64,000 bases of DNA from Sporosarcina ureae DSM 2281 (GCF_000425545.1 NZ_AUDQ01000011.1:54395-118394), one strand, 5' to 3'. Numbered from the stretch's first letter, positions 48,695 to 62,167 are shown. Notes: generated from the sequence alone by a model not told the origin. Numbers and translations: made by a program.

Positions 48695-50080
48695 TTATTT
48701 TCCGAGGCAGAACTTTGAGAACAACTCTTTAATTAAACTGTCTTGTACGGTATCACCGATTATTTCACCGAGGATTTCCCATGTGCGTGTAACATCTATT
48801 TGAATCATGTCGACAGGAACTCCTGCTTGTGCTGCTTGTACCGCATCGTTAATCGTATTGCGTGCCTGTTTTAGTAACGAGATATGGCGAGCATTGGATA
48901 CATAAGTCAGGTCATTGGATTCCAGTGAACCTTCGAAAAACAGTGTGGCAATCGCTTCTTCTAACTCGGTAATACCTTGCTCTTGAAGAATGGAAGTAGT
49001 AATCACGCGATCTCTTCCCGCCACTTCGTAGACTCGTTCCAGATCAATCTTTGTTGGTAAATCCGTTTTATTGACGATGACGAGCATATCCATGCCGGCA
49101 ACCACTTCGAATAATCGCTCATCTTCATCTGTTAACGCTTCAGAGCTATTAACCATCAATAGTATGAGATCCGCTTCTTTCAGTACCTTCCTTGAACGTT
49201 CCACACCAATCCGCTCGACAATATCTTCCGTCTCCCGGATTCCTGCAGTATCGACAAGACGCAATGGAACTCCACGAACGTTGACATACTCTTCTATAAT
49301 ATCACGGGTAGTGCCCGCAACATCAGTAACAATCGCTTTGTTTTCCTGCACTAAGCTGTTAAGCAATGATGATTTCCCAACGTTCGGACGTCCTACAATT
49401 ACGGTCGACAATCCTTCACGCAAGATCTTTCCTTGTGATGATGTACGCAATAATTCATCAATCTCATCCATTACCCACGTTCCTTTTTCAATCATCAAAG
49501 GAATCGTCACTTCTTCTACATCATCATACTCTGGATAATCTATATTAACTTCCACTTGTGCAAGTGTTTCGAGTAGTGCTTGTCGCAATTCACCTATCAA
49601 GTGGGATAGTTTCCCCTCCATCTGGTTAAGTGCAACGTTCATGGCTTTATCTGTTTTGGCTCTGATTAAATCCATAACTGCTTCGGCCTGTGATAAATCA
49701 ATCCGCCCATTAAGAAATGCTCGTTTAGTAAACTCGCCGGGTTCTGCTAATCTAGCCCCCTCTGTCAATACCAATTGAAGTACCCTATTGACCGAAGTGA
49801 TACCTCCGTGACAGTTGATCTCCACTATGTCTTCGCGCGTGAAAGTCTTTGGCGCTTTCATGATCGACACCATGACTTCTTCCACTAATTCTTCAGTGGC
49901 GGGATCATGTAAATGTCCATAATGAATCGTGTGCGATGGTTGTTCGCAGAGTGGTTTGGCTGCTGGTGACTGAAATATACGGTCTGCAATCTTCCATGCG
50001 TCATCGCCGCTCAGACGAACGATGGCAATCGCTCCTTCTCCCATGGGAGTGGAAATGGCGGCTATCGTATCAAAATGCAA
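48695..50080 (-). CDS. mnmE: tRNA modification GTPase MnmE
   Basis: 461 residues: N-terminal tetrahydrofolate-binding domain, helical domain and inserted G domain (G1 [13 protein letters not shown]3 DTAGI, NKTD), ending with the CLGK motif. Partner of MnmG. Start set at TTG 50080 ([22 protein letters not shown]), 6-7 nt after AGGAAGGTG; homologues begin [10 protein letters not shown]. Confidence 0.96.
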   Translation of the reverse strand: MHFDTIAAISTPMGEGAIAIVRLSGDDAWKIADRIFQSPAAKPLCEQPSHTIHYGHLHDPATEELVEEVMVSIMKAPKTFTREDIVEINCHGGITSVNRVLQLVLTEGARLAEPGEFTKRAFLNGRIDLSQAEAVMDLIRAKTDKAMNVALNQMEGKLSHLIGELRQALLETLAQVEVNIDYPEYDDVEEVTIPLMIEKGTWVMDEIDELLRTSSQGKILREGLSTVIVGRPNVGKSSLLNSLVQENKAIVTDVAGTTRDIIEEYVNVRGVPLRLVDTAGIRETEDIVERIGVERSRKVLKEADLILLMVNSSEALTDEDERLFEVVAGMDMLVIVNKTDLPTKIDLERVYEVAGRDRVITTSILQEQGITELEEAIATLFFEGSLESNDLTYVSNARHISLLKQARNTINDAVQAAQAGVPVDMIQIDVTRTWEILGEIIGDTVQDSLIKELFSKFCLGK

Positions 50081-50369
50081 GTTTTTCACCTTCCTGGCTT
50101 TGTTGTGCACATGTGCATATCTTTTATAGCGAATACTACTTTCTAACAACCTATATTATCATAAAGCGTCGGAATCTCCTAGCACGCGAATTTAAATTAT
50201 GTGGATAATTTCAGGAATTTTGAACCAAGCGTCACGGTAATTTATCATGTGCTAGCAGTCGACAAAGAACACTGTCGTTTCAAGCTTTCTAGTGTAGAAA
50301 GTTTCTTGAAGAAATATGTGAGATGCAGAAAATATGCCCGAAAGTGAAGGTAGTTTTGAGGTGGTGATT

Positions 50370-50570
50370 TGAAGTGCCAGGATGTACTCTCAATGCTTCG
50401 CTTATGCTTCACAATTCATTCTCCATGAAGGATCTTGCTCTAGGCGGTCGCATGTCTTATGGATCCGCGGTGAGCGCAGGTGTATAGATATGCCCTTAGC
50501 GAAGAAAGCAGCTCAATTCACGTCTCATGCAAAGCGTATCTAACCGAATGTGCAATCCCCTCGTACTCAA
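50370..50570. repeat. Diverged intergenic repeat-like region, copy 3, in the jag-mnmE gap
   Basis: The 554-bp gap 50081-50634 holds no recognisable gene. Its right half is GC-richer. It has imperfect palindromic pieces and ends TGCAATCCCCTCGTACTCA (50551-50569), close to the end of the element at 39310-39418. Probably a decayed copy of the same family. Confidence 0.35.
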
Positions 50571-50602
50571 ATCATTATTCTTAATATTTTAGGTGCATTA
50601 AA

Positions 50603-50630
50603 AAACCCCGCAGAAAACGCTGCGGGGTTT
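50603..50630 (-). terminator. Terminator after jag
   Basis: Stem CCCCGCAG/CTGCGGGG with flanking A and T runs. It ends the rpmH-rnpA-yidC-jag transcript. Confidence 0.9.
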
Positions 50631-50634
50631 AGTT

Positions 50635-51459
50635 TTATTCAATTCCTTTGATGACAATGTGGCGGTATGGGTCTTTTCCTTCTGAAAATGTCTCGATATC
50701 AAGTCTGAGTGACAACGCGTTATGGATGACCTTTCTTTCGTAGGAAGGCATCGGCTCTAGCGCAACTTGACGTTTTGTACGTACTGCACGGTCTGCCATG
50801 CGATCTGCCAGCTGTTCGAGCGATTGCTCGCGGCGCTCACGGTAATCTGCAACATCTATTCGAACAATTTTGAATTGCTTTGTTACCTTATTGGCTACGA
50901 GTTGCGCTAATTGCTGGATCGCATTGAGCGTTTGTCCTCTTTTGCCTATTAAGAATGCTGCTTTTTCACTTTCAAGCTGGAAATTGATGTACTTCCCTTT
51001 TGTTTCATACGTAATAACCAAATCTTCGATACCCATTTCTTTTGCCATGTCCTCAATGTACTGTTTCGTTTCTTCAATAGCATCTTTTTCATTATAGATC
51101 TTAGCTTCAGGTACTCTTTCACTTTCCTTTATATCCACAACGTTTTCTGATGGCTTTGCTTTAATATGAGGCTGTTGAACAACTTGCGGTGCCTTAGTAA
51201 CGGGAGATAATATTTCACCGTCATCTGTAAACGTCTGTGTCGATTCAGTTACTCGAGCGATAGCAGGTTTAGGGTCTGGTTTCGATTTCTCTAAGACAGT
51301 TACAAGCACTTCCGCTTGCTTTACGCCAAAACCAAGAAAACCTTTCCTGCCATTTTCCACTACCTGTATCTCTACTTGTTCTTTTGTTACACCCAGGTCC
51401 TGTAAAGCTGATTCAATTGCTAGCTCAACGGTTGCTGCCCTTTGTGTAAGTTGTTTCAT
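50635..51459 (-). CDS. jag: RNA-binding protein KhpB/Jag (SpoIIIJ-associated)
   Basis: 274 residues: Jag-N domain (~5-55, VENGRKGFLGFGVKQAEV), linker with low-complexity (~60-125), KH domain (IGKRGQTLNAIQQLAQLVAN, ~170-190) and R3H domain (~200-274). Overlaps yidC by 4 bp (ATGA), so coupled to it, as in B. subtilis. Confidence 0.94.
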   Translation of the reverse strand: MKQLTQRAATVELAIESALQDLGVTKEQVEIQVVENGRKGFLGFGVKQAEVLVTVLEKSKPDPKPAIARVTESTQTFTDDGEILSPVTKAPQVVQQPHIKAKPSENVVDIKESERVPEAKIYNEKDAIEETKQYIEDMAKEMGIEDLVITYETKGKYINFQLESEKAAFLIGKRGQTLNAIQQLAQLVANKVTKQFKIVRIDVADYRERREQSLEQLADRMADRAVRTKRQVALEPMPSYERKVIHNALSLRLDIETFSEGKDPYRHIVIKGIE

Positions 51460-52232
51460 TTCTTTTTCCCTCCTGTTTTCACTACTTCGACGTTTTTCGG
51501 CTTATCAAACGGCTTATAGATGAAAATGTTTTGGAGCAGTGAAATGATATTCCCAACAATCCAGTATAAAGCGAGTGCTGCTGGTAAGAATGAACCGAAT
51601 ACCATGATCATAAATGGCATGATGTACATCATCATCTTCATCTGTGGGTTATCCATTGCGGGTCCTGTACGTAAAACCGTTAATTGGAACAAACCAGCGA
51701 TGACTGCAAATATAATACTTGGTGAACCAAGTGCAACACCCAGGAAGTTGCCTAACTCAATCGTTGGTGTGGCATTCATCCGGCTGATCGCGTGGTAGAA
51801 ACCAATAAATATTGGCATTTGGATGATAACCGGTAGACATCCTGCAACTGGATTAATCTTTTCGTTGATCATAATCTGTTGCATTTCTTCTTGATACTTT
51901 TTCTGTGTGACAGCGTCTTTTGATTTATATTTCTCTTTCAACGCTTTAAGTCTTGGCTGAATCTCTTGCATACGCTTTGAACTTTTCGTTTGTTGAATAA
52001 TCAATGGAAGCAATGCAGTACGAATGATCGCCGTAACGACGATAATCGCTAATCCGTATGTACCTAGCCATGATTTGAATTTCATAATCAATGTAACAAG
52101 TGGCCAAACAATATATTCGTTCCAAACTCCTGTACTTTCTGCTGTGATCGGCTGTTGGAATTCCGAACAACCTGCCATGAATACGGCGACAACAACAAGT
52201 AATGAAAGGAACACTAATTTCTTTTTCAACAT
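51456..52232 (-). CDS. yidC: Membrane protein insertase YidC/SpoIIIJ
   Basis: 258 residues, Oxa1 family. Signal peptide with lipobox FMAGC, five transmembrane segments and the family segment INPVAGCLPVIIQMPIFIGFYHAI. Start is ATG 52232 (MLKKKLVF), 6 nt after GGAGG; the TTG four codons upstream overlaps it. Inserts membrane proteins; SpoIIIJ is also needed in sporulation. Confidence 0.95.
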   Translation of the reverse strand: MLKKKLVFLSLLVVVAVFMAGCSEFQQPITAESTGVWNEYIVWPLVTLIMKFKSWLGTYGLAIIVVTAIIRTALLPLIIQQTKSSKRMQEIQPRLKALKEKYKSKDAVTQKKYQEEMQQIMINEKINPVAGCLPVIIQMPIFIGFYHAISRMNATPTIELGNFLGVALGSPSIIFAVIAGLFQLTVLRTGPAMDNPQMKMMMYIMPFMIMVFGSFLPAALALYWIVGNIISLLQNIFIYKPFDKPKNVEVVKTGGKKK

Positions 52233-52325
52233 TTTTTCCTCCAAACAGTTGCAAGATCAATTTTAAATTTTTTTCAGTGTAACACGATGGCTTTGATCGT
52301 TCTACATCCAAGTAGAACTATAATT

Positions 52326-52664
52326 TCACTTAAAGACTTTTGCGATCTTTAAAACATGTCGCAGATTTTTTTTGGCCGTATGGAAATCGAGCGTGGCAGC
52401 TTGATTTCTTGCGATAATAACATAATCTAGATCAGATTTGACTTCATCTTTCATTTCCAGGAACGATTGTCGTATATAACGCTTAATCCTGTTACGCGTA
52501 ACGGCATTACCGACCTTTTTGCTGACGGATAGGCCAATTCTAAATTCTTGCTGATCTTCCTTCTTATAGGTATAGACAATAAACTGTCGGTTGGCAAAAG
52601 ACTTTCCTTTTTTAAATACTGTTTGAAATTCTTTATTCTTTTTAATTCGCTGGCTTTTCTTCAT
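52326..52664 (-). CDS. rnpA: Ribonuclease P protein component
   Basis: 112 residues: [35 protein letters not shown] and [15 protein letters not shown] motif. Complexes with RnpB RNA to mature tRNA 5' ends. Downstream of rpmH in the standard order. Confidence 0.96.
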   Translation of the reverse strand: MKKSQRIKKNKEFQTVFKKGKSFANRQFIVYTYKKEDQQEFRIGLSVSKKVGNAVTRNRIKRYIRQSFLEMKDEVKSDLDYVIIARNQAATLDFHTAKKNLRHVLKIAKVFK

Positions 52665-52756
52665 AATAGCACCTGCTTTTATTTTCTACCGTCTTAATCT
52701 GCTACTCCACTATATAGAGGAGACCTACTAGTTAATTGAAATCGCTCTAATAGCTA

Positions 52757-52783
52757 AAAAAAAGACCACTGATGTCAGTGGCC
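52757..52783 (-). terminator. Hairpin after rpmH (leaky terminator)
   Basis: Imperfect stem GGCCACTGA/TCAGTGGTC (about 52764-52783) followed on the minus strand by T8. It lies between rpmH and rnpA, so it may let a fraction of transcripts through and keep rnpA low relative to rpmH. Confidence 0.75.
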
Positions 52784-52918
52784 TTATGCTGAAAGAACTT
52801 TTCTTCCTTTACGACGACGAGCTGCTAAAATTCTACGGCCGTTTTTCGAACTCATTCTTTGGCGGAAGCCGTGGACTTTAGCGCGTTTACGTTTATTTGG
52901 TTGGAATGTACGTTTCAT
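52784..52918 (-). CDS. rpmH: 50S ribosomal protein L34
   Basis: 44 residues: [22 protein letters not shown] ... [19 protein letters not shown]. Complete and typical. AGGAGGTGTC Shine-Dalgarno. First gene of the leftward rpmH-rnpA-yidC-jag group at oriC. Confidence 0.98.
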   Translation of the reverse strand: MKRTFQPNKRKRAKVHGFRQRMSSKNGRRILAARRRKGRKVLSA

Positions 52919-52974
52919 TTCGTAAGACACCTCCTGCTTTGATTGTCTCTTTTCCTACTATGACAGTCTTGAAT

Positions 52975-53003
52975 AGTATAGCGATTCAGTAAAAGAATGT
53001 CAA
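52975..53003 (-). promoter_or_regulatory. Sigma-A promoter of rpmH
   Basis: TTGACA (52998-53003), 17-bp spacer, TATACT (52975-52980) on the minus strand. Confidence 0.85.
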
Positions 53004-53061
53004 TGCTTTTCTATTCCTACTCGGGAGATCTACTCACAACATTTCTATTTCCATACAATAC

Positions 53062-53376
53062 TTATCCACAGCGGGAGAAAGTTATGCTCTGGATGAAATG
53101 TTGATGCCTATATTTGTGGATTTTTTAATCCGGCATTTGTCGACAAGTTTTTCACATATTCAGGTCTGTGGATAACTACTTTATGCACAGTTAATGGGAT
53201 TGTGCATAAATCATCAGACTCCTTGTCAATATTCAGTTTCCCTGTTACAATTAAAAAGCTTTTGTTGTGTATATAATTTATAGCTAAAATCTTATCCACA
53301 TATGTGAATACAGTGTGGATAGTTTTTTCAACATGTTTCGATAATTTTTATCCACAGCCTTGGATACTGTGCATAA
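53062..53376. other. oriC: oriC upstream DnaA-box array
   Basis: DnaA boxes on the plus strand: TTATCCACA 53062, TTATGCACA 53181, TTATCCACA 53292 and TTATCCACA 53348. On the minus strand: TTATCCACA 53167-53175, TTATGCACA 53201-53209, CTATCCACA 53314-53322 (one mismatch) and TTATGCACA 53368-53376. The 504-bp gap 52919-53422 has no gene. A TTGTCGACAA palindrome near 53138 is one base off a Spo0A box on each strand. Confidence 0.93.
53223..53251 (+). promoter_or_regulatory. Promoter of dnaA
   Basis: TTGTCA (53223-53228), 17-bp spacer, TACAAT (53246-53251). Four DnaA boxes lie downstream, between promoter and start, in line with DnaA autorepression. Confidence 0.75.
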
Positions 53377-53422
53377 GCGTATTCCGGGCTTTTTAATATT
53401 TTATTGTAAAGGAGGCACACGA

Positions 53423-54772
53423 TTGGAAAATCTATCGAGTTTATGGGAGCAAGTATTAAAGAATATTGAAGCTAGGGTTTCGAAACCCAGTTTTGAAACG
53501 TGGTTAAAATCGACAAAATTACTGACGTATGAAGCTGAACATGCAACTATTTCTGTTCCAAATTCATTCGCCAAAGATTGGCTCGAGACACATTACGTCC
53601 ATTTGATCACGGGGATCTTATCCGAATTGACAGGTGAAGATCGAATCGTTGAATTTATCGTTCCGCAAGATCTGGCGGAGAACGATATTAAATTACCAAA
53701 GACACAGCCGAAACCAGTAGAGAAAGCACCTATGATCAACTCAGCCGGTATGCTAAATCCAAAGTACACCTTTGATACATTTGTCATTGGATCAGGAAAT
53801 CGCTTTGCCCATGCTGCTTCCCTTGCAGTTGCTGAAGCACCTGCAAAAGCCTACAATCCACTTTTTATATATGGTGGTGTTGGATTAGGAAAAACACACT
53901 TGATGCATGCAATCGGCCATTATGTACTGGAGCAAAACCCTGCATTAAAGGTAGTCTATTTATCATCTGAAAAATTCACGAATGAGTTCATTAACTCCAT
54001 ACGGGACAATAAAGCGGGCGATTTTAGAGATCGTTACCGCAATGTAGATATTCTTTTAATTGATGATATTCAATTCCTAGCTGGAAAAGAACAAACACAA
54101 GAAGAGTTCTTCCATACATTTAATACGTTGCATGAAGAATCAAAACAAATTATTATTTCCAGTGATCGTCCTCCAAAAGAGATTCCTACACTGGAAGACC
54201 GTTTACGTTCCCGCTTTGAATGGGGATTGATCACAGACATAGCTCCACCTGACTTGGAAACGAGAATTGCGATTTTACGTAAAAAGGCAAAAGCAGACGG
54301 TCTAGTCGACATTTCAAATGATGTTATGTTGTATATTGCTAATCAGATTGATACCAATATTAGAGAACTTGAAGGCGCGTTAATCCGCGTCGTTGCATAC
54401 TCCTCGTTGGTAAATGCTGATGTCACCACTGACCTGGCAGCTGAAGCATTAAAGGATATTATTCCAAATTCCCGCCCGCGTATTATATCCATTCTGGACA
54501 TCCAAAAGGCAGTCGGTGAGCACTTTAATATCAGACTAGAAGACTTTGTAGCAAAAAAACGGACGCGGGCTATTGCATTTCCACGTCAAGTTGCGATGTA
54601 TCTATCAAGAGAGCTCACAGATTCCTCATTGCCGAAGATTGGTTCGGAGTTTGGTGGCCGAGATCATTCAACTGTCATTCACGCGCATGAGAAGATTTCC
54701 AAACAGCTCGATGAAGACAAAGCATTGCTACAAGATATTCAAGATATTAAAAAGGTATTAGGAAGAGCATAA
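53423..54772 (+). CDS. dnaA: Chromosomal replication initiator protein DnaA
   Basis: 449 residues: domain I ([27 protein letters not shown]), domain II linker (~90-115), AAA+ domain III with GGVGLGKTH and LLIDDIQFL, and DNA-binding domain IV with [11 protein letters not shown]. Start TTG 53423, 7 nt after GGAGG; the in-frame upstream ATG at 53360 has no Shine-Dalgarno. Confidence 0.97.
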   Translation: MENLSSLWEQVLKNIEARVSKPSFETWLKSTKLLTYEAEHATISVPNSFAKDWLETHYVHLITGILSELTGEDRIVEFIVPQDLAENDIKLPKTQPKPVEKAPMINSAGMLNPKYTFDTFVIGSGNRFAHAASLAVAEAPAKAYNPLFIYGGVGLGKTHLMHAIGHYVLEQNPALKVVYLSSEKFTNEFINSIRDNKAGDFRDRYRNVDILLIDDIQFLAGKEQTQEEFFHTFNTLHEESKQIIISSDRPPKEIPTLEDRLRSRFEWGLITDIAPPDLETRIAILRKKAKADGLVDISNDVMLYIANQIDTNIRELEGALIRVVAYSSLVNADVTTDLAAEALKDIIPNSRPRIISILDIQKAVGEHFNIRLEDFVAKKRTRAIAFPRQVAMYLSRELTDSSLPKIGSEFGGRDHSTVIHAHEKISKQLDEDKALLQDIQDIKKVLGRA

Positions 54773-54777
54773 TGTAT

Positions 54778-54930
54778 TGTGGATAACTGTGGACAAGTAG
54801 TGCAGGGTCGTCCACGTATTATGCACATGTGGGAAACTATGATTCTCATACATTCAAAAGGCTTTTCCACATATCCACAGGCCCTACTACTATTACTACT
54901 ATATTTAATTACTTAATTATTATTATATAA
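54778..54930 (+). other. oriC: oriC unwinding region with DnaA-trio
   Basis: In the dnaA-dnaN gap: minus-strand boxes TTATCCACA (54778-54786) and TTGTCCACA (54788-54796), plus-strand TTATGCACA (54819), TTTTCCACA (54863) and ATATCCACA (54871-54879). Then comes GGCC and six triplets CTA/TTA (54884-54901), the DnaA-trio. An AT-rich tract (54901-54930) follows as the melting element. Same arrangement as B. subtilis. Confidence 0.93.
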
Positions 54931-54943
54931 GCGAGGTATCTAT

Positions 54944-56080
54944 ATGCAGTTTGAAATTATGAGAGACAGATTATTGGATGGATTGAGCGATGTAGTGAAA
55001 GCGATCAGTTCAAAAGTAACGACGCCTATTTTGACAGGTATCAAATTAGAGATTACTGAAAAGGGATTAACGATGACTGGAAGTGATTCAGATATTACGA
55101 TATCCACTTTCATTCCAGTAGAAGAAGATGGTACTCAAATTATTCAAACGATCCAACCAGGTACATTGGTGTTACAAGCAAAAGTCTTCAACGAGATTAT
55201 TCGCAAGCTCCCAACAAATGAAGTCATGATTGAGTTACGTGATGGAATGAAAACGCATATTCGTTCTGGACAGTCTGAATTTCATATCATTGCCCAAAGT
55301 GCTGATGAATATCCCATTTTGCCGGATGTAAAAGATGCAGAGCGTTTTGAAATGCCTGCGGACTTAATGAAATCACTTATTAGAGAGACTGTATTTGCAG
55401 TATCCCAACAAGAGACACGCCCAGTTCTTACAGGTGTTCAATGGATTATGAAAGAGCATGAGCTGTATTGTATTGCAACGGATAGTCACCGATTGGCTAG
55501 ACGAATTGTGACACCTGAGATTCAAGCAAACTCACCATTCAATGCGGTAATACCAGGTAAAAGTCTTCAGGAACTAAGCAAAATATTACCTGACGATTCT
55601 ACAGCTGTAGAAATTTTTATTGCGAATCAACAAGTATTATTTAAGCTTCACAACGTTTTGTTCTATTCAAGACTACTGGAAGGTAATTACCCTGACACAT
55701 CTCGTCTGATCCCAATTGAATACAAAACGTCTATCACAATTAATGGACGCAATTTATTACAAGCAATTGATCGCGCGTCCTTATTAGCTCGTGAAGATCG
55801 GAATAATATCGTGCACTTCTCAACAGATGGTAGTCCACATGTGCAAATCTCTTCTAACTCACCGGATGTCGGAAATGTAGAAGAGTTGGTAGAAGCTGTG
55901 GATATTGAAGGGGAACCTTTGAAAATTTCATTCAGTGCAAAATATATGATGGATGCCTTAAAAGCAATTGATGGCCAAGATTTAAAGATTCATTTCACCG
56001 GCAGCATGCGCCCATTCATCTTGAAGTCAATTGACAGCGAAGCAATTCTACAATTAATTTTGCCGGTTAGAACGTTTTAA
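54944..56080 (+). CDS. dnaN: DNA polymerase III beta sliding clamp
   Basis: 378 residues: three clamp repeats; MQFEIMRDRLLDGLSDVVKAISSKVTTPILTGI start, PVLTGVQW, and ending LILPVRTF, the family C-terminus. GCGAGG Shine-Dalgarno. Followed by its own terminator. Confidence 0.97.
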   Translation: MQFEIMRDRLLDGLSDVVKAISSKVTTPILTGIKLEITEKGLTMTGSDSDITISTFIPVEEDGTQIIQTIQPGTLVLQAKVFNEIIRKLPTNEVMIELRDGMKTHIRSGQSEFHIIAQSADEYPILPDVKDAERFEMPADLMKSLIRETVFAVSQQETRPVLTGVQWIMKEHELYCIATDSHRLARRIVTPEIQANSPFNAVIPGKSLQELSKILPDDSTAVEIFIANQQVLFKLHNVLFYSRLLEGNYPDTSRLIPIEYKTSITINGRNLLQAIDRASLLAREDRNNIVHFSTDGSPHVQISSNSPDVGNVEELVEAVDIEGEPLKISFSAKYMMDALKAIDGQDLKIHFTGSMRPFILKSIDSEAILQLILPVRTF

Positions 56081-56110
56081 TTTGTAACTAAAGAAAATAT
56101 CTTGTAATCG

Positions 56111-56137
56111 GGTAGTCAACATGTTGGCTACCTTTTT
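56111..56137 (+). terminator. Terminator after dnaN
   Basis: 10-bp stem GGTAGTCAAC/GTTGGCTACC (one mismatch pair) with a 2-nt apex, then T5. Confidence 0.85.
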
Positions 56138-56199
56138 ACTTATTGAGAAAAGTTAGGTAAACTAGAGAGACAGAATACATTATGAGGGATTGAGTAAAA

Positions 56200-56439
56200 A
56201 TGGAAACCGTACAGTTTAATTCAGAATATATTACGCTAGGTCAATTATTGAAAATGACGAATGTTATTAGCTCAGGTGGAATGGCTAAATGGTTTTTAGG
56301 TGAAAACATTGTCTACGTGAATGGCGAACCAGAACAACGACGTGGTAAGAAATTATATGACGGAGATGTAGTAAATATCCCGGGCGCAGGAAAATTCAAA
56401 CTGTCAGCGGATGAATCTGGACAGTCGGATGCATATTGA
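56200..56439 (+). CDS. yaaA: S4-domain protein YaaA
   Basis: 79 residues with an S4 RNA-binding fold: [48 protein letters not shown]. Known in B. subtilis as YaaA/RlbA between dnaN and recF; likely ribosome-linked. Its last 11 bp overlap recF. Confidence 0.92.
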   Translation: METVQFNSEYITLGQLLKMTNVISSGGMAKWFLGENIVYVNGEPEQRRGKKLYDGDVVNIPGAGKFKLSADESGQSDAY

Positions 56440-57547
56440 TCGTCTTAAATTAACGAACTATCGAAATTATGAGGCTCTGGAATTAAATTTCTCTCCTACG
56501 ATGAATGTATTGATCGGTGAAAATGCACAAGGGAAAACCAATGTCATGGAGGCTATTTACGTATTAGCAATGGCAAAATCCCACCGCACATCAAATGATC
56601 GAGAACTGATACGCTGGGAACAAGAGTGTGGTAAAATAGAAGGGGACGTCCAACGTAAATTTGGATATATGCCGATCGAGCTGACGATTTCTAAAAAGGG
56701 GAAAAAAGCCAAAGTCAATCATTTGGAACAAAATCGTTTGAGTATGTATGTCGGCCAAATGAATGTAGTCATGTTTGCGCCTGAAGATTTGAATATCGTA
56801 AAGGGCAGTCCACAGCTGCGCAGGCGTTTTTTAGATATGGAAATTGGACAAATCTCGAGAGTCTATTTGCATGACTTGGTCAATTTCCAAAAAATATTAA
56901 AGCAACGCAACGCATTGTTAAAAGCAAATCGCGGTAAATTGGATCTCCAGGATGTAATGTTCGATATTTACACAGAACAGTATATTCAAGTGGCAGTTCA
57001 AATTATTCTAAAGCGTTTTTACTTTATGGAATTACTACAAAAATGGGCAAATCCTATTCATCAAGGAATTTCACGTGGTCTTGAAACACTGGAAGTTTCA
57101 TATGGGACTTTAAAAGACCTACATTCTGGGCAGACTGCTGAAGAGATGGAGACGATTTTTGCTGATCAGTTAAAGAGTGTGCGAAGACGCGAATTAGAAC
57201 GAGGGCTTACACTGGTAGGTCCACATCGTGATGATTTGCAGTTTTTTGTCAATGGGTACGATATTCAAACGTACGGTTCACAAGGACAGCAACGGACGAC
57301 TGCACTTTCTTTGAAACTGGCGGAAATTGAGCTAGTAAAGCAAGAAGTGGGCGAAACTCCAATTTTATTGCTGGATGATGTGTTATCCGAATTGGATGAT
57401 TACCGACAGTCACACTTGTTGAGTACGATGCAAGGACAAGTTCAAACATTTGTGACGACAACCAATATCGCAGGAATTGATCATAACACGATCCAGGAAG
57501 CAGCTATTTTTGAAGTGCATGATGGATCTGTTTTACCTAGAGATTAG
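56429..57547 (+). CDS. recF: DNA recombination/repair protein RecF
   Basis: 372 residues: ABC-like SMC-type ATPase, Walker [10 protein letters not shown], signature [17 protein letters not shown] and Walker [12 protein letters not shown]. Works with RecOR on gapped DNA. Start chosen at ATG 56429 ([14 protein letters not shown]), matching homologues; the in-frame ATG 6 codons earlier would overlap yaaA further. Confidence 0.96.
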   Translation: MHIDRLKLTNYRNYEALELNFSPTMNVLIGENAQGKTNVMEAIYVLAMAKSHRTSNDRELIRWEQECGKIEGDVQRKFGYMPIELTISKKGKKAKVNHLEQNRLSMYVGQMNVVMFAPEDLNIVKGSPQLRRRFLDMEIGQISRVYLHDLVNFQKILKQRNALLKANRGKLDLQDVMFDIYTEQYIQVAVQIILKRFYFMELLQKWANPIHQGISRGLETLEVSYGTLKDLHSGQTAEEMETIFADQLKSVRRRELERGLTLVGPHRDDLQFFVNGYDIQTYGSQGQQRTTALSLKLAEIELVKQEVGETPILLLDDVLSELDDYRQSHLLSTMQGQVQTFVTTTNIAGIDHNTIQEAAIFEVHDGSVLPRD

Positions 57548-57565
57548 ATTGTTGCGGTTTGATAG

Positions 57566-59518
<1,953 letters not shown>

Positions 59519-59586
59519 TTAATCGTGACAGATTATTTAGCAATGACCGAACTCATAGATGTAAGTGGTGAAAGGAGCTTGACAAC

Positions 59587-62121
59587 ATGGCAGATTTGCC
59601 AAAAGGCGGAGTGCAGGAAATAAATATTAATACGGAAATGAAGACTTCATTTCTGAACTATGCGATGAGCGTTATCGTTTCTCGTGCGCTTCCGGATGTT
59701 CGAGATGGTTTGAAGCCCGTACATCGCCGCATTTTGTATGCTATGCATGACTTGGGCATCACTGCGGAGAAACCGCATAAAAAGTCAGCCCGTATTGTAG
59801 GGGACGTTATTGGTAAGTACCACCCGCACGGCGATAGTGCGGTATATGACACGATGGTACGGATGGCTCAAGATTTCAGTTATCGCTATATGCTAGTAGA
59901 TGGACACGGTAACTTCGGCTCTGTTGATGGTGACGGAGCGGCTGCAATGCGGTATACGGAGTCTCGTATGTCTCGTATTGCAATGGAGTTATTGCGTGAT
60001 ATCAATAAAAATACAATCGACTTCCAAGCAAACTATGACGAGCAGGAAAAAGAGCCTGCCGTCTTGCCAGGTCGTTATCCCAACTTGTTGGTAAACGGTA
60101 CATCGGGAATTGCCGTAGGTATGGCAACAAACATCCCACCCCATCACCTCGGTGAAACGATAGACGCTGTACTTGCTTTGGCAGAGAATAGCGCAATTAC
60201 AACCGAAGAACTCATGGAAATCATTCCAGGTCCCGATTTCCCAACTGGCGGTATGATACTTGGGCGTAGTGGAATTCGTCGTGCTTATGAAACGGGTCGG
60301 GGTTCATTGATCATTCGTGGAAGAGCGGAAATTGAGACAGCCGCAAATGGCCGTGAAACGATTATCGTTAATGAAATTCCATTCCAAGTAAATAAGGCGA
60401 AGTTAATTGAGAAAATTGCAGAGCTCGTGCGTGATAAGAAGATTGACGGCATTACACACTTAGCAGACGAATCAGACCGTACAGGTATGCGTATTGTCAT
60501 TGAAGTAAGAAGAGATGCGAATGCCAACGTATTATTGAACAATCTATATAAACAAACTGCCTTGCAGACTAGTTTTGGAATCAATATGCTGGCACTGGTA
60601 GACAAGCAACCAAAAGTATTGTCGTTGAAGGAAATTCTATACCATTACTTAGAACACCAAAAGGTAGTCATTCGCAGACGTACTCAATTTGATTTGAATA
60701 AAGCAGAAGATCGTGCACATATTTTGGAAGGATTACGTATAGCGCTTGATCATATTGATCGGATCATTGCACTAATCCGTGCATCCAAGACAACGGCTGA
60801 AGCAAAAGCAAACTTGATGGAGACATTCGAGTTATCTGATCGCCAGTCTCAAGCTATTCTCGACATGCGTCTGCAACGTTTAACTGGATTAGAACGAGAC
60901 AAAATCGAGTCAGAGTACCAGGAGTTGCTGACACTTATTGCTGAATTACGTGCAATTTTAGCGGATGAACTGAAATTAATTGAAATTATCCGTGAAGAAT
61001 TAAGCGAAATTAAAGAACGTTTTGCTGACGAACGTCGAACAGAGATTATGCTTGGTGGTTCTGAAATGCTTGAAGATGAAGATTTAATTCCAGTGGAAAA
61101 CTCCATTGTGACATTAACTCACCAAGGGTATATTAAGCGACTGCCAGCTAATACGTATCGCAGTCAAAAACGTGGCGGTCGTGGAATCCAAGGTATGGGC
61201 ACAAATGAAGATGACTTTGTAGAGCACTTACTAAATACTTCAACGCATGACACGATTTTACTGTTTACGAGCAGAGGCCGTGTATTCCGTAAAAAGGGCT
61301 ATGAAGTTCCTGAATACAGCAGAACTGCCAAAGGATTGCCGATAATTAACCTACTTGACTTCCAAAAAGGCGAAAAGGTTACAGCAATGATCCCAATCGA
61401 TGAGTTTACTGAAGATCACTATTTATTCTTCTCGACAAAACAAGGTGTTATTAAACGAACGTCGATTATGGACTATGCCAATATTCGTGCGAACGGCTTA
61501 ATTGCATTAGGATTGCGTGAAGACGATGAACTGATCTCTGTTAGATCAACTGATGGAAAGTCAGATATTGCAATCTGTACCAAACAAGGTATGATGATCC
61601 GCTTTGACGAGGAAAGCATCCGTCCGCTCGGCAGAACTGCTGCGGGTGTACGTGGTATTAGATTGCGTCAAGAGGATGAAGTAATTGGCATGGATATCGT
61701 AGATGAAGGTGACGATATTCTAGTAGTTACTGAAAAGGGATATGGCAAACGCACACATGAAAGTGAATACCGAGCTCAATCACGTGGCGGTTATGGATTA
61801 AAAACAATGCATATGACGGATCGAAACGGTAGTATTGTCGCGATGAAGTCGGTTAACGGCGAAGAAGATTTAATGTTAATTACGATTCACGGGATCTTAA
61901 TCCGTATGTCAATTGGTGATATTTCTATATTTGGCCGATCAACACAAGGTGTACGACTCATTCGATTAGCTGATGACGAACGTGTAGCAACGGTCGCAAA
62001 GGTAGAAAAAGATGATGACCTTGAAGAAGAGTTGGAAGAAGATATAGAAGGCCAACTGGAAGTGTCTAAACAAGTACAACCAGATACAGACTTAGAAGCT
62101 GAAACAGATTCAGAAGAATAA
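59587..62121 (+). CDS. gyrA: DNA gyrase subunit A
   Basis: 844 residues: breakage-reunion domain with active-site Tyr in [11 protein letters not shown], quinolone region [15 protein letters not shown] with Ser at the usual resistance position, and the C-terminal beta-propeller including the GyrA-box SQKRGGRG (~527). Acidic C-tail (~815-844), rich in Glu/Asp. Standard order after gyrB. Confidence 0.97.
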   Translation: MADLPKGGVQEININTEMKTSFLNYAMSVIVSRALPDVRDGLKPVHRRILYAMHDLGITAEKPHKKSARIVGDVIGKYHPHGDSAVYDTMVRMAQDFSYRYMLVDGHGNFGSVDGDGAAAMRYTESRMSRIAMELLRDINKNTIDFQANYDEQEKEPAVLPGRYPNLLVNGTSGIAVGMATNIPPHHLGETIDAVLALAENSAITTEELMEIIPGPDFPTGGMILGRSGIRRAYETGRGSLIIRGRAEIETAANGRETIIVNEIPFQVNKAKLIEKIAELVRDKKIDGITHLADESDRTGMRIVIEVRRDANANVLLNNLYKQTALQTSFGINMLALVDKQPKVLSLKEILYHYLEHQKVVIRRRTQFDLNKAEDRAHILEGLRIALDHIDRIIALIRASKTTAEAKANLMETFELSDRQSQAILDMRLQRLTGLERDKIESEYQELLTLIAELRAILADELKLIEIIREELSEIKERFADERRTEIMLGGSEMLEDEDLIPVENSIVTLTHQGYIKRLPANTYRSQKRGGRGIQGMGTNEDDFVEHLLNTSTHDTILLFTSRGRVFRKKGYEVPEYSRTAKGLPIINLLDFQKGEKVTAMIPIDEFTEDHYLFFSTKQGVIKRTSIMDYANIRANGLIALGLREDDELISVRSTDGKSDIAICTKQGMMIRFDEESIRPLGRTAAGVRGIRLRQEDEVIGMDIVDEGDDILVVTEKGYGKRTHESEYRAQSRGGYGLKTMHMTDRNGSIVAMKSVNGEEDLMLITIHGILIRMSIGDISIFGRSTQGVRLIRLADDERVATVAKVEKDDDLEEELEEDIEGQLEVSKQVQPDTDLEAETDSEE

Positions 62122-62124
62122 AGA

Positions 62125-62167
62125 AAAGTTATTGAAGGGGCGTAATACGTCACTTCAATAACTTTTT
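62125..62167 (+). terminator. Terminator after gyrA
   Basis: 13-bp stem AAAGTTATTGAAG/CTTCAATAACTTT (62125-62137 with 62153-62165), then T-run. Confidence 0.9.
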
